Source: Imbricaverruca yamaguchii
Taxonomy: Eukaryota > Arthropoda > Thecostraca > Neoverrucidae
Direction: 5' to 3'
Assembly (NCBI GenBank): GCA_034440575.1
Contig: JAOTOL010001638.1
Span: forward strand, 3,617,467-3,681,466
DNA: 64,000 nt
Shown in pieces: positions 1 through 11,460 of this stretch. The position numbers were made by a program, and so were the translations under genes. Below the pieces are notes generated by a model. That model worked only from the letters and a program-made list of their open reading frames with translations. It was not told the origin of the DNA and did not search any database. How positions within the stretch are numbered: position 1 is the first letter of the stretch; every line of letters starts with the position of its first letter.

Positions 1-624
1 ATTTATATGCTAATTCGGTGTGTTTTATTGTTGAATGAGCAGCCTGGCGCCGGGATTAGCCTGGCCGGTGAAGCGGAAGAAAATCGCTGACTTGTGCTCT
101 CCCCCGCTCTCCCTCAGTCGCACGTGGTGGGGGGTGCGACAACGCCCGACCAGCTTCAGAAACCAAATCACCGTCGTGCTGTATGAGAAATGGACAGCGC
201 TTAATCGATGGTTTCCTCATTATCAAGTACGGTGAGCCGTGTTGACTTTGACAAGTCGCCGCGGCTAATGGCTCGGATGATGTGCCGGCAAGAATCGCAG
301 AAAATTGAACCATGAGAGGAGGTGGCAGCGGCGCGGCGGCTGATCCACGAGCTGGTAATTGCGGGCCTTTGTGCGCGGCCGGCGGCGATTTTGCGTCGGG
401 CCGGATGGAGAGAGCGTCGGCTGTCGGTGGGAACCGCCGGGTTGGTACCACTGGGATGTGGCGCGTGGCCTCGTGAGTTGGCATGACCGTCGCCGAGGCT
501 TTTCGGTGGGGGACGAGAAGCTCTGTGGGACGATGTTTATCATATATGCGACATTGTAGGCGTGATGCTGAACTTCACGAGGGCTGGGAGAGTCTTCCCC
601 AGCCGCGATGTGATATGATCCCCA
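1..624. other. GC-rich gene-free stretch
   Basis: GC- and CpG-rich sequence, strongest from about 240. Several frames stay open on both strands only because stops are rare at this composition. None of the translations resembles a protein family I know. It could be a promoter or untranslated exon, but no TATA box or other decisive signal is seen. Confidence 0.4.
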
Positions 625-681
625 GCCCGGCCCTTCCGCCCTCTCGACCCAGTGGGGGTCGGAAGGGCGGAAGGGCCGGGC
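625..681. repeat. Strong GC hairpin (inverted repeat)
   Basis: A perfect 18-bp outer stem (625-642 with 664-681, core CCCGGCCCTTCCGCCCT) is followed by a 2-nt mismatch, a 6-bp inner stem (645-650 with 656-661) and a 5-nt loop at 651-655. It would fold very stably in RNA or as a cruciform. No T-run follows it, and nothing identifies it as a known RNA gene. Confidence 0.8.
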
Positions 682-759
682 CCGCCGGGGCGAGCGATAG
701 GTATGAAGCGCTGCTATGCCCACTGTAACGTAATGGGTACGAAATTGTTGATGGTGTTG

Positions 760-2600
760 CAGGGGGGCAAGTTGTTTATGAGGAAGTCGTCATCGGGTGT
801 CTCATATTCGCGTGAAATTAATAGCATCACTAAAAAACGTCTTAGGAATCTTAATGCAGGTTTTCTGAGTGCTTTCACGATATACCTATGTGTGTTTTAA
901 TGTGTAGTGAGTATATCTTGATTAGTTCATTTAGCGCTATATAATGCACTGGCTTCGCCACGGGTTTTCTATGGGGCAACGTAATGGCTTTGATGTTAAT
1001 TCTCTCCATGTGACGCCATAGATGATGCAAAATTTAACGAAGTGAAGACGGTGTGCGTCTTTCTACCTCCTCTCCCCTGATGGCACCCGTATGATGAATG
1101 CATGGCGATTTTGAAGACATCAGAACAGTCGACTTAGTTCGCAATGTCCTAAATTGCAACACATTTCGAACAAGCTTCCAAGTCATGTGCTCAGTGGTGT
1201 TCCTGGTCATCTTTCTCTCCAGGCTGGCGTACCGCACGGTCGTCTGTCGTCCTGGCCCTGGGCGTGGCTGTGTCAGTGATGTTGGGCTGGCATCCTTGGA
1301 GCGTGCGGCCGGACGTCGGGACTGTGACAGGTCACGTGACGTTTCATGACACAGGAGCCACTCGATGAAGTCACGCGTCGACTGGCTGGGGCGTGGCCCA
1401 CGCCGACAAAATGGCAGTGGGGTGTGGTGTATGTACGTTCCCTGTCCAGCTGGCTGTAGGAAAGATTCACTATGATACAGCCCGCCTCGAATACGCTTAT
1501 CTCAAGTCGTAGCTGGGAGGAACAAAGTTGCGTAACCAAGGGATAGGTGAAGAGAGTAGCCACTCCCATGGCTGGTTCGTGGAGGTCCTCCAAGCGACCG
1601 CCTTCAAGGGTCCCTCCGGCCTCTTAGGGCGTAAGCGCAGAGATATAATCCAGGAAAAATCAAATGCGTCTAGCAGATGGTGTGGAAAGGCTCCTGAAAC
1701 CTGAACACATCCACCCTGAGGGCTGACAATGGTCGTGAAGACACAAGGTGCATGCCCGAGAGCTAGAATGTCCATTGCCCATGTCAGCTGGAAATGCTGA
1801 CAAGGTTAGAAAGGAGTCACAACAGCTGAATAATAAATAACGCCCTGACGGCTCAGGAGGCACGGTTGCTAGAGAGGTTACGGATGCTCCTGGGATGTCA
1901 AAGGGTCTATCGAGAGAAGAACAGAACCTCCTGGAATTTAAGCGGAATAGTGGAGGCCAATATCAGATATGAGGACTAGATATGCTATGAGATAATGTCA
2001 CTGAGATGAAATAGACAGGGCTATTGGAGACTGTCATGAACTTCTAAAATCAGGAGAGTGCCCTGAGGGATGCAGAGGGTCCCTGGGAATCAGAGGGTTC
2101 CGGACTAGGATGACACTGAGGCTGGAAGAGCCCCCGAATGATGAACAAGGCCTCTGAGAGCTAAGGAGATGCCCTCACCTTGAAAACAACATGTTTGAAA
2201 CAAGAGGTGTGTGTAGAAAGTTTGAAGATGAGTATGGTTGGAGCCCTCTTCAGATGACCTCCCTTGCTGGCTTTCCCTTGATGACCCGGACCATATGCTG
2301 GCTAAGCCATTGGCGAATCATGCTATTTAGCTGCGTGCCTGGTTCTCCAAGGTTTCGATCCGGAATGCATGACTGGATAAGCATAAATAAGATGTTTGTC
2401 TTCGTTAACAATGGTGAATCATCGAACAGCCTCTTTAATGCGTATTTCTTGTACATATCTCCTCAATTGATATGTTCCCATGAGGATATGTTCCCATGTA
2501 TCCCTGTGCTATATCTTCTCATTTCCACTTCTTGACTGGTACCTCGAATGGAGGTCCTTTCTTCGAGGTTTCTGTGATATTGTCTAGTCTTAGTATTTAT
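760..2600. other. No gene recognised
   Basis: Mixed-composition DNA with only short open frames and no recognisable domain. From about 1850 to 2170 the plus strand is purine-rich, with recurring CTGAGG, CCTGGGA and GAGGCC-like words. This resembles a very degenerate form of the GGCCCC-type satellite at 60-62 kb, but I cannot define a period. Confidence 0.4.
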
Positions 2601-3180
2601 TGAGTGACAAACTGGTCGATTGAATATGCTCTACCTCGCTTTCCTGACAATTGGTTTGGTTCGCCTCTCATCTGGTCCGCGGTGCCCAGGCATTTGTCTT
2701 ACATTTTCTCTCTTGGCTTCGCCTGACCAGCTCTGTCCCAGGCATCTGCCCTGCACTGCTGGCGGTATTGTTGTCCTGGGCTCGTATCAGGTCGTGTCCT
2801 GTCCTGTGCCACCTTCATCTGCCGTGACCTACTCCGCCGTGCCGCGCGGTGTCCCGCGCCGGCCGGCGCTGGCATGTTGTACTGGCCTGTCGACGCGGCC
2901 TTTGACGCGGCGCGTCCCCGCCCGGCGCGCTGACGTCCACTCAATGGACTTCAGCCAGGCGGCGACCCGCCTCAATATCGCCCCAGCCCGCCTCAATATC
3001 GCAATTTCACGCCGTTTCGAGCAGGCCGCGCGCCGCTGTCAGTAGGCGGGCTGGGCGGCGGGATGGGCGGCGGCGGCGGCGGTGGCGACGGCGCGTGCCC
3101 GTCGGGCTGGGATACCGGCCGCGTCAGCGACGGTGACGATGGGGCGTATCGGGCCGACACGAATACCAGTCGTATTCAGC
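2600..3180. other. GC-rich block with GGC runs
   Basis: CpG density rises from about 2830. A near-duplicate word CCCGCCTCAATATCGC occurs twice around 2968-3001, and a GGC-rich run lies at 3050-3085. The frame open across 2620-3045 has no recognisable domain. It could be a CpG-island-like regulatory block, but no core promoter element is identified. Confidence 0.4.
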
Positions 3181-4160
3181 CGTGCAGGCAATGGAGCCAC
3201 AGGGGGATGGTTCCCGACACCCCATCCCTTTAGCAGCCATCAGGGAGCAGCATTAACTAATGTGTCAGAAGCCCCAGCCAAATGCATGGCACTGCCAGGA
3301 GAGGTGAACATGACATCGCCCACGCATGGTACGGGGAACGCGCTCCCTTGAAGTTCGAGAAATTTAGCATTCTGCGCATGGCGCTTCATTGAAAGAATCG
3401 ACCTGAAATCCATATAGTTTATGGCCATCCGAAATCAGCCACACAGAGCTAGTGAAACACTATAGCTATAGCACCCACAGCACCGGACATCACGGTGCCA
3501 CTAGGCGGCCGATGCAAGGCTGTAAGGCACAGGAGTGATAATCAAAACAGCTCGAACAGGTACTGCATGACGGGACTCTTCAAGTAGAGTTTCTGGTGTT
3601 CATATGTGAAAATGCTTAGCTGTTGTTTGGGCCGCCCGATAGCTTCTGGGAAATCCTAATGGTCACTGATGGTGATGTCGTAGAAAACGTACAAACCGCA
3701 ATTATTGATACAGCAGCTCACCCTCGCCCAGCAGCCGACTGAGTTCCTACCACCTCCCTCCAACTGACCAGTCTGTGCTTTGTTGACCGCTCTCATCGCC
3801 CTTTTACCGCACACAAGAGGCGGTGGCTATGACTTCTCCTCCAGTACTGCGCCATCCTGTTCGCGCGCTTCCAGTATCCCCCTCCTCTTCTCCCAACACA
3901 GAACGTGGTCATGGTCACCCATGCCCTTCATGTCCGAGAGTCCACAGTCCGTCCACCTCCTCGACGGACTGACGCGCCCCGTGCCCCGGCAGAGAGTGGA
4001 CCGGTGGAGCAGAAGGTCGAGGGGAGGCAGGGGGCGGGGAGGGCAGTCGGCCGTGTTCCGGCCGACAGACCGCTAATTACCCATCAGAAACCCGTCCGGT
4101 TCAGCTAATGGCGGCGACAAAAAGCGGCGACGGCTGCCGCTCCGATGCGCCGCCGGCCCA
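3180..4160. other. No gene recognised
   Basis: Unique-looking sequence with no recognised coding, RNA or mobile feature. Composition becomes GC-rich from about 3900 towards the minisatellite that follows. Confidence 0.4.
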
Positions 4161-4650
4161 GCCGCAGTCGCCGCGCCACTGTCGCAGCGACTGTCCGCAC
4201 CACCAGAATCGCAGCGACCGTCCACAACACCAGTGTCGCAACTACTGTCCATAACACCAGTGCCGCAGCGACTGTACAGAACACCAGTGTCATGGCGACT
4301 GTACAGAACACCAGTTTCGCAGTGACTGCAAAATATCAGTGTCGCAGCGATTGTCCACAATGCTAATGTCGCAGCGACTGCCCACAACACTAGTGAGTGT
4401 CGCAGTGAGTAGCTCTATATCAGTAGTCGTGATGATCAGTAGTTTATATCGCGGTGACTGTCCGACGCTCCTGTGACACAGCGAATGTACACCTATCCAG
4501 TGTCGCAGCGACTGTCCACCTCTTCAGTGTCGCAGCGATCGTCCACCTCTCTAGAATAGCAGCGAATGTACGCCTATCCAGCGTCGCAGCGAGTGTCCAC
4601 CTCTCCAGTGTCGCAGCGAGTGTACACTAGCAGCAATTGTCCACAGCGCA
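4161..4650. repeat. 27-bp minisatellite
   Basis: Degenerate head-to-tail copies of a 27-bp unit built on TCGCAGCGACTGTCC followed by an ACAACACCAGTG-like half. The first run covers roughly 4161-4405. It is followed by a more diverged stretch and a second run from about 4490 with CACCTCTCCAG in place of ACAACACCAG. Because 27 is a multiple of three, reading frames stay open through the array and give threonine/alanine- or valine/aspartate-rich pseudo-proteins. I do not regard these as genes. Confidence 0.9.
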
Positions 4651-5387
4651 GATATCGTAACAATAGCCCGTCGCTCGTGGCACGATCGCAGCAACTGGAC
4701 TAACGAACTGATGTCATCGGTCGAACAGGAATAAGTATACCATGCCGGTTGGCCAACAGGATACAGGAGTCATGTTATCAACGCAAGTCAAGACGCATCA
4801 TTTAATGTTTATTGAAGAGAAATAAACCTTTGGTTTATTTAATAAAAATTGAGGTTAAATCCAAGTATTTCAAGATCTTGCTTCGCTGACCAAAAAAAGC
4901 TAAGATTGGAGGGATGCGATGAACTTTCTAAACCAACGCACGGATTGTTCCAGCTTTAGGTGCACTCAAACTTGCAACGACATGACAATTGCCTTCCAGG
5001 AATTCACTTAAAGCTTTAGTGCACTTGCATGCTCCACAACACCAACTCCTCGCTGGTCACCTAATGTTTCGGTGCCTGTTTGCTCCTGCAGAAGGTAGTG
5101 TCTGTGCTGGACTGCCTAATATGTTAAGTTTATGCTGTGATATTGGTTGATAAAGTTATGAAGTCATGAAGCGTTCAAACTTAATAAGACCCACAGGGAC
5201 CATCCGGGTTAAACGTGAAGGAAAGATACTATAAGCCTATGCAAAAAGATACTCAACATCCTACCAATCTACCTAATTACTAGCGTAAATATTACCCCAT
5301 TCACCCCTGATGGCAACTCAAAAACAAGATTCTCTAACGCAAAAAGCTTGTCCACCATATTTTTCAATAACTTCAACAGGAGACTCC
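4651..5387. other. Mostly unique DNA, possible LINE 3' extension
   Basis: No gene is seen. From 5387 back to about 5170, the minus strand continues weak similarity to a LINE reverse-transcriptase tail (for example a frame reading INSLP...VEVIEKYGG just past the in-frame stop). The LINE relic annotated next may therefore reach down to about 5170. This extension is weak. Confidence 0.35.
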
Positions 5388-5790
5388 CTACATCAGCAGG
5401 GAGTTTATTTCACTGAACAGCCGCACTTCGACTGAAAACATGTTGTGGTTTAACTGTCCTACGCTTAACCTTGACTTGTCTAACCTGAAATGATGAGCCT
5501 TACGTGAAACTTTAAATAGGATATTATCGTTTAGATTGACTCTATTTAACCGTTTAACAATTTTATGCATCTCAATCGTGTTACCATTGAACCTCGTATA
5601 CTTGAGTGGGTACATATCTAACGCCATAAGCCGTTTTCCATATTCTAAGTTACCTTAGTCTACTGATAAGTCTAGTGACATTGTGCTGCACTCTTTCTAG
5701 CTAATCTATATATCTTCTAAGTAAGGGCTAAGCACATAATATTTCAAGTGGGGTCGAAAATGGGTTAAGTACAGTTTTTCATGACTTTAT
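5388..5790 (-). pseudogene. LINE reverse transcriptase C-terminal relic
   Basis: Decayed 3' part of a non-LTR retrotransposon ORF2. Reading the minus strand from about 5790, one frame gives a block close to the conserved post-palm segment of CR1/L2/Daphne-type LINEs: RPHLKYYVLSPYLEDI (family form near VRPHLEYCVQAWSPYLKKDI). It then gives LERVQHNVTRLISRLR at 5654-5700. After a frameshift, 5627-5388 continues with FNGNTIEMHKIVKRLNRVNL and a basic tail, matching the family's R(F/L)RGD(L/M)IE(V/M)FKIV region and what follows. The palm motifs A to C and the endonuclease are absent, so this is a 5'-truncated dead copy. It differs from the LINE at 51-54 kb and probably belongs to another lineage. 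Identification is by eye from conserved residues and the clade is uncertain. Confidence 0.85.
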
Positions 5791-6554
5791 GTTACATTAG
5801 AACATGGGTGGGAAGATCACAAGCAAAGTTGGTGGTAGGAATTGCAATGCTGGTCTTGTCAAATTAAAATCGTTCGTGCGTGTATCAGTTTAAATAATGT
5901 AAAGGTAAGGATAGTTGGTGTTGTAGAAGTCAAAGTTTGTATTTCTTTTGCAATATCTGCAGGGGCGTCTTTTTTGCTAATGCACCTAGGAAATGAATAT
6001 GTTGCACTAGTCGGTCCAGGTTCAGGTACCTTCACAGTAACATCCTGTATTTTGTTTGGAGGAGGCGTGAATGAATGATCCATGGTGAACGTAACCACAT
6101 GTTGTAAATGCATACAACAGGGCCAGTAACCGTTCTAACGTATATAAGAGGTTCAGTCGGGGCCTAAAACTTAAAGGAAAGAAAAATGTCACACATTATA
6201 TTTCGTCCAACAACTGATATCAGACATTAATTGTTTAGTTCACTTCACCTGAATACGGCACATCTTTGTGTGGCTACCGTTGTTGACATGCTTGTCGAAT
6301 GCCTATATAGAACACATACCACTCGGTACGATGCATTGTTCGGATCATGGGTAAGATCCATGAACCTCTTGCACTTCGAAGCTTTATTTTCATTTTTGCC
6401 AACCCAAAGCGGGTGCTCTGCGCCTCCCACATAATAACCCGTGGTGCTGATCTTATTGGGTGGAATTAATCAACTGTAAGCGCCGCTCACCTGGTGACAG
6501 CAATAAGCAAGTAGACATATCATGAGAGCTTCACATTTTCCAAGTTCATCATCT
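5791..6554. other. No gene recognised
   Basis: AT-rich unique-looking sequence. A TATATAAG word occurs at 6140-6147, but no initiator lies at the expected distance. The short open frames have no recognisable domain. Confidence 0.4.
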
Positions 6555-6740
6555 CATTACCAGCTGCGTGACCGCGTTACCAGCTGAGTGACTGCGTTAC
6601 CAGCTGAGTGACTTGTTACCAGCTGAGTGACTTGTTACCATCTGAGTGACTGCGTTACCAGCTGAGTGACTTGTTACCAGCTGAGTGACTTGTTACCAGC
6701 TGCGTGACCGCGTTACCAGCTGAGTGGCTTGTTACCAGCT
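6555..6740. repeat. 19/20-bp minisatellite
   Basis: About 9.5 head-to-tail copies of GTTACCAGCTGAGTGACTT, with a 20-bp variant ending in GC. Each unit contains an E-box-like CAGCTG flanked by GTTAC and GTGAC, so single units are nearly palindromic. The 11-bp core GCTGAGTGACT reappears, as GCTGAGTAACT, in the array at 49.5-49.8 kb. Confidence 0.95.
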
Positions 6741-7758
6741 GTGCTGGCATACCTGCGTAAGTACCTGGAAGTTGTATTTCAACGCTCATGGTTGCTAGGC
6801 GTAGCGTCCAATATCTAGCGATGCTAGCAGTCAGGGGTGTTATTTTCAGAATATCATTGTGCATGCGCATTTTATATCGCTAGATTCAGTGGAACATCGA
6901 GCATGTTTGCATGTTGAGGAATATCCAGGTCACAATTAATCTACACCCCAAGAGGAAATGCGTTTCCTATTTACAACTCTTGCAGCGTTCGCATGGTAAT
7001 ATAAATGTTTTGCTGCTCAGAGCTAGCTTCAGCCGTAAATAGCGTGTTCGCTGCCCGGGCTTAACACGAAAGCTGCAAAAACGGCAATAGAGGGCACCAT
7101 CTATGATATGCAACGCGTCGGGTCCACGTGGCAGGCACATGTCAGGTGCACAAGGTAGGCTTATGGGTGCATGTACCGCCATAAATAGATATGAAGTTGC
7201 ACCCCTGCTAGCAGAGGCTTTCCCAACAAAGCTTCGGTTTTGTTCGTACTCATGATAAACTAGCTGGTCATACAACTATCGATTTATGTATGCGTCCATC
7301 CCCCGAAGTTGATTGCTATTCTGATCATAACAGCTGAGTGTCAAGCAATTTTATGGGACGTCTGACTATGTTTCCGGATGGAGGTTTGAAGCAACGGAAG
7401 GAACAAAAAACAGCAGGTACTAAGAGCATCCTGACAGGCAAGCGTAGATAAGGCATCTAGAACTCCACTGATGCTTCATGTGTGCTTCCAAGAACGGTTA
7501 CCTCATGCGTCCTTGACGGGGTACCTGCACCTGGCTGTCAGCCTGACCAATTATCCTTCACATGAACTCCATGGCGTGCGATTCGCGTGTTCAAGAACGG
7601 TGTTGTAAAGTATCCAAGATGTAAGTTCACACGAGGAATAGAGGTGTTTGTCATCTATATTGTGCATTCAAGCAATTTCCTTCAATAGATTTGTTTTCAT
7701 GATCCTATGGCACCTCTGAACATCGCAGGGTCGCATTTTGGTGTTCACTTTGAGCGCT
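6741..7758. other. No gene recognised
   Basis: Unique-looking sequence. The minus-strand frame at 6967-7275 has several cysteines, including CRFC and CERCKSC, but they do not form a domain I can name. Nothing else is supported. Confidence 0.35.
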
Positions 7759-7827
7759 TCACTGTCCATTAATGGAAGGTTAATTAATGGATTCACTGTT
7801 AATTAATGGATTCACTGTCCATTAATG
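7759..7827. repeat. Short TTAATTAATGG tandem repeat
   Basis: Two adjacent copies of TTAATTAATGGATTCACTG are flanked on both sides by related TCCATTAATG words. The units contain TAATTA cores, which resemble homeodomain-type binding sites, but no function is shown. Confidence 0.7.
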
Positions 7828-9280
7828 CTGTTCTTGAATTCCAAAGAACAAGAGCAGCTGCTTGCTGGATGGCTACCTTCTCGAACTGTGAGTCTCCTGT
7901 CAGAAAACATTGCATTGGGTTTCATGGGAACCGAAGAGCTATATTGCGCCCCAAGAGACTCCTTCGGAACTTCTGGCGTGTTTTCTCTGTCCGTCATGGG
8001 GTGGCAACGAAGCACGAGCTCAGTCTTAGAACACAACTTCATGGTTTTTGTCTGCTTCATGCGGCATGTTGTGTGAATGGTAGCATTAGCAATGTCCGGG
8101 AGTTAATATGTCGGATTAATATCTAAATTTGCAGTATACAGGTTAATAGTTTGGAATGAATTGCTTGTTACACACACATGAGGAGCACATGGGGAGATCA
8201 GTGTGTTATAAAAAAACGTTTACGAATGCGTGTATTTGGTCGTTTTGTTAGCATTTTGATCAGTAAATTACATCTTCAAATCCTCGGTCACAAGTTTTTG
8301 GTTACCTAAGAGGCCCGTGTTGATGGAAGGCGGTATCCCTGCTTCAATTGAGTGGAAATGTTATGTGCAGATAACATCGCGTGGGCACTGAACGCGCGTA
8401 GGCGTGGGGTACATTCAAACTTTGTGACGGGTAGATCTAGGAAAGTGTTATTGAGCTGAGTGGAAAACTGCGCTGCAAACATGCTACCGTCAAACTTACT
8501 TCCATATTGGTCACCTAGGCATATATGAAAATTAACATTGCCACACCGCACATAACAGATTCATAATTGTGATTTTTAGCCAGCTCTAGCTGCTCCACCG
8601 ACTTAATCTTTTGCTCTTCATCGGTGTTCCGCTGCTGTTTTGCATTCAATTTGTCAAGCTTTCGTACTGTATAGCATTATGAAGTTCCATATCAACGTAG
8701 ATAATTAGCGAGATGCCAAAACCAGCATTGTTGATGTTCTTATATGTATGCCAGCAATTTTGCACGACACTATGTATTCCTTCAACTTAATGATTTTAGC
8801 ATTGCATGCGTGTCTCGAGTGAACTCTTCCAACGATATCGTCTTAACAAAAGATCATCTGTGGCCATTAATGATCTCATTTTGGTAGATATTCGTATTCA
8901 TGGCATTTAATTGTATTCGGCGTTTTCGCGCCTAGTCTGAGTTCACATGGCAGTAACGCAAAAATTGGCGATACCAACCGGATAGCATTGATCGCATGTA
9001 CAGAACTCCAGATAAAATGTTTCTCGTGACAACCGATATTACAAGTCTGGCTGTGTTCGTACCTAGTGGTGCCCCTGCACGTTTGAAGGACACAGACAAT
9101 GGCTTCCACCGCTGCTGAGAACCGACTTCGTCATGCGGAATGGCCCTAATGAGGACGATGAACAGCGCTCCTGTGGCGACTTCAGTAAAAAATGAAAACT
9201 GGAAGCATTAATTAATAGACAGAGGTAATAAAAGGCAATTGTTGCGTTCTCGAATATTTTCTAAGTTTATATGACTTTCG
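7828..9280. other. No gene recognised
   Basis: AT-rich unique-looking DNA with short open frames on both strands around 7806-8126 and 8306-8551. These have no recognisable domain and no supporting splice or start context. Confidence 0.4.
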
Positions 9281-9499
9281 CTTGCCTATTTCCTACTGCA
9301 ATGCATCCATGCCTAATTTATGTTTCCCTTTGGAAAAGCTTAAAAAGCAGCGTTGTGTAAATAGTCTTTACTTCATCATTATCACTGGCACAGGTATAGT
9401 AGGCACACCCCTGTCCTGCCCTGCTTTTCTACCCTCACAACATCGTATATCCGAGATGGCAGGGGCCTCTGCACATGCGGCCAGCCCTGGTTGTGTGTG

Positions 9500-9790
9500 C
9501 TCCGTCGGTGCCTGGTCGGGCCGTGGCAGCCGCATCCGACCTCCCCGCGCCGGGGGCGGGGCGAGGGCGGGGCCTGTTGCGCGGCTATTGTTGCTAGCAC
9601 CCGCCCCTCGATCGCATCTCGCCGCCTTGGCGGTCCAATCACGCTCCAGTGCCCAGCCAATAACGCGTCGCCGCCGCCGCCGCGCCGCTGCCAATAATAG
9701 CCGAGTCTGCACGCCGAGGCAGCTCGTCGTCCACCTTGGCGGCCGGCCGCCCAGGCCGTCAGGCGGACCCACCCGCACGCGCGCCGTCTC
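9500..9790 (+). promoter_or_regulatory. CpG-rich block with CCAAT and GC boxes
   Basis: A sharp CpG-rich island in AT-rich surroundings. It has GGGCGGGGC-type GC boxes at about 9553-9573 and three forward CCAAT boxes at 9635-9639, 9657-9661 and 9691-9695, plus a GCC run at 9669-9690. CCAAT (NF-Y) clusters with GC boxes are typical of housekeeping promoters in animals. No clear TATA box or initiator follows, and no exon is recognised downstream. The frames open across the island are a by-product of its composition. Confidence 0.45.
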
Positions 9791-9983
9791 GTATACTTTT
9801 GAAGTGGCACGTGCCCCTCCAATGTTGAATTGCACCCATTCGGTGCTGAATTGTGCTTATCCAAATATGAACTGGGAAAAGATCAGAGCGCGCTCCACAC
9901 TCGTACGATATTGCTCAACAGCGATGGGGTACGCGTTATTCGCAGCGCTATTCGTCTTCGAATATGGCAAGCAATATATTTAA

Positions 9984-11280
9984 GTACCTTGATTCAGCCA
10001 CAATTTCTCTTCAACGAAATTTTGGTGTGCCTAACCAGTCGTTTTCATTCGGCGATTTCCCTGGCGAGTTGGCAGTATCGGCGGAATGCGCTACCAGCCG
10101 ATAATGACAACACTCACCGCATCCAATCCTGACGCGTTGTTCACATCCAATCCTGCTCGGGCTTCCACCTTGATTTAATTGATTTTTTCCTGTTCCATGG
10201 ACTGGACGGAACACATTTAATAGCGAATGAGCCATAATAAAAAAAAACGAAAGCGAATGAGCCCATGCAATCGTTTTGATTTTGCAAATTACACACGTAA
10301 AACATGCAAGTATAATCATAGGCATCGAAACTGAGGGGAGATAGAGAGAACGGGGGTAAAAGTGGAAGCGGCTACTCAACTTTGGACCAGTTCAATATTG
10401 GCTCAATGGACGTTGTTGTATGGAAAGAATGTAATTAAATATTCCCGTGAGCCCCTCCTCCAACTTTTGACAATTGCTGTGCTTCTGTGTAGGCATATCC
10501 TTGAAATCCCATACCAAACACAACCCCACACATGAGATAGAACTTCGTTTTTTTAACGCTACCGATGCTCGGGCACGTCTGTTCACCTTGCCCTCCCCGT
10601 CCCTCATCCATCCCCAAAAATCGTATGTCGACCACTTCACTTCAAAATTTTGGAAATTTCCTTTCTGATATATTTATCTTTAAAAAGGTGCTTTAAAAAT
10701 TCAGACCTGGAAAAAGCTAACCAGGAAGGTAGCTTATGCCCATGCCCTGAACCTTCTTACGATAATATGTCTCAATTTTCATGTTGGCATAACCAGCTGT
10801 GCTTCACTGCTTATTTGTCTAGTGAGTTCATCTATTTGTGTTGTTACCAGGTCATACTTGCCATTAATATTTATAAAATAATTGACATGGATCTCATAAA
10901 AATTGGATCACAAATTGCATAATGCCGTAGCTAATTACATAGCAATACCTATGTAATTACAAATAGCAATACCTATGCCGATAATGCAAATCCAGTCGCA
11001 TTGTTTGTTGATTATGTTCGTGCTTCTGTTGATTGATTGTTTGTTTCATTTTCTTCACATGCCAGTCAACACATAGGCGTAGGAGCGACGAAAGTATTGA
11101 GAGGGAATAATTCGATTTTCGTGGAAAATTCTTTCCAGACAATGTCATAGGATTAATGGTTAAAATCGGATAAAATGGGACAGAGATTTGACATTTCCCC
11201 CACCCAGGCTCTCTCAAAGATTATACCCATGAGTCAGTGTCTATTATTAACGCACATTCCACTTCACAAGGGAAATAAAA
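9984..11280. other. No gene recognised
   Basis: AT-rich sequence. The word ATAGCAATACCTATG occurs twice, about 26 bp apart, near 10940 and 10966. No coding or RNA feature is supported. Confidence 0.4.
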
Positions 11281-11382
11281 GAGATCCATATCAATTATTT
11301 TATCATATCAATATAATGCATAAAATGCATAAAAATTGAATATGCATATCCAATTTGTGATCCAATTTATGCGTTTATGATC

Positions 11383-11417
11383 CAATTTTTATGATGCAAT
11401 ATGCATCATAAAAATTG
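11383..11417. repeat. AT-rich perfect hairpin 1
   Basis: A perfect 16-bp stem (11383-11398 with 11402-11417, arm CAATTTTTATGATGCA) with a 3-nt loop. It shares the segment 11410-11417 with the next hairpin, so the two folds exclude each other. Confidence 0.9.
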
Positions 11418-11445
11418 AAATGCATATCAATGCATTTCAATTTTT
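11410..11445. repeat. AT-rich perfect hairpin 2
   Basis: A perfect 16-bp stem (11410-11425 with 11430-11445, arm AAAAATTGAAATGCAT) with a 4-nt loop. The surrounding 11280-11460 is built from repeated ATGCATA, CCAATTT and TTTATGATCC words. This suggests local duplication and inversion, or a decayed fold-back element. Confidence 0.9.
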
Positions 11446-11460
11446 TGATGAAAACTAAAA

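Noticed and set aside
2340..2370. Possible tRNA B-box (GGTTTCGATCCGG)
   Set aside because: Extra base in the loop and no matching A-box or acceptor stem.
4161..4650. CRISPR-like array of 27-bp units
   Set aside because: Units are contiguous and degenerate with no unique spacers, so it is a minisatellite in a eukaryotic context.
6136..6160. TATATAAG with a downstream TCAGT as a core promoter
   Set aside because: The initiator-like word is only about 15 bp from the TATA word, too close for a normal start site.
9282..9983. 233-codon plus-strand frame
   Set aside because: Spans a CpG island where stops are rare; overlapping minus-strand frames are open too, and no domain is recognisable.
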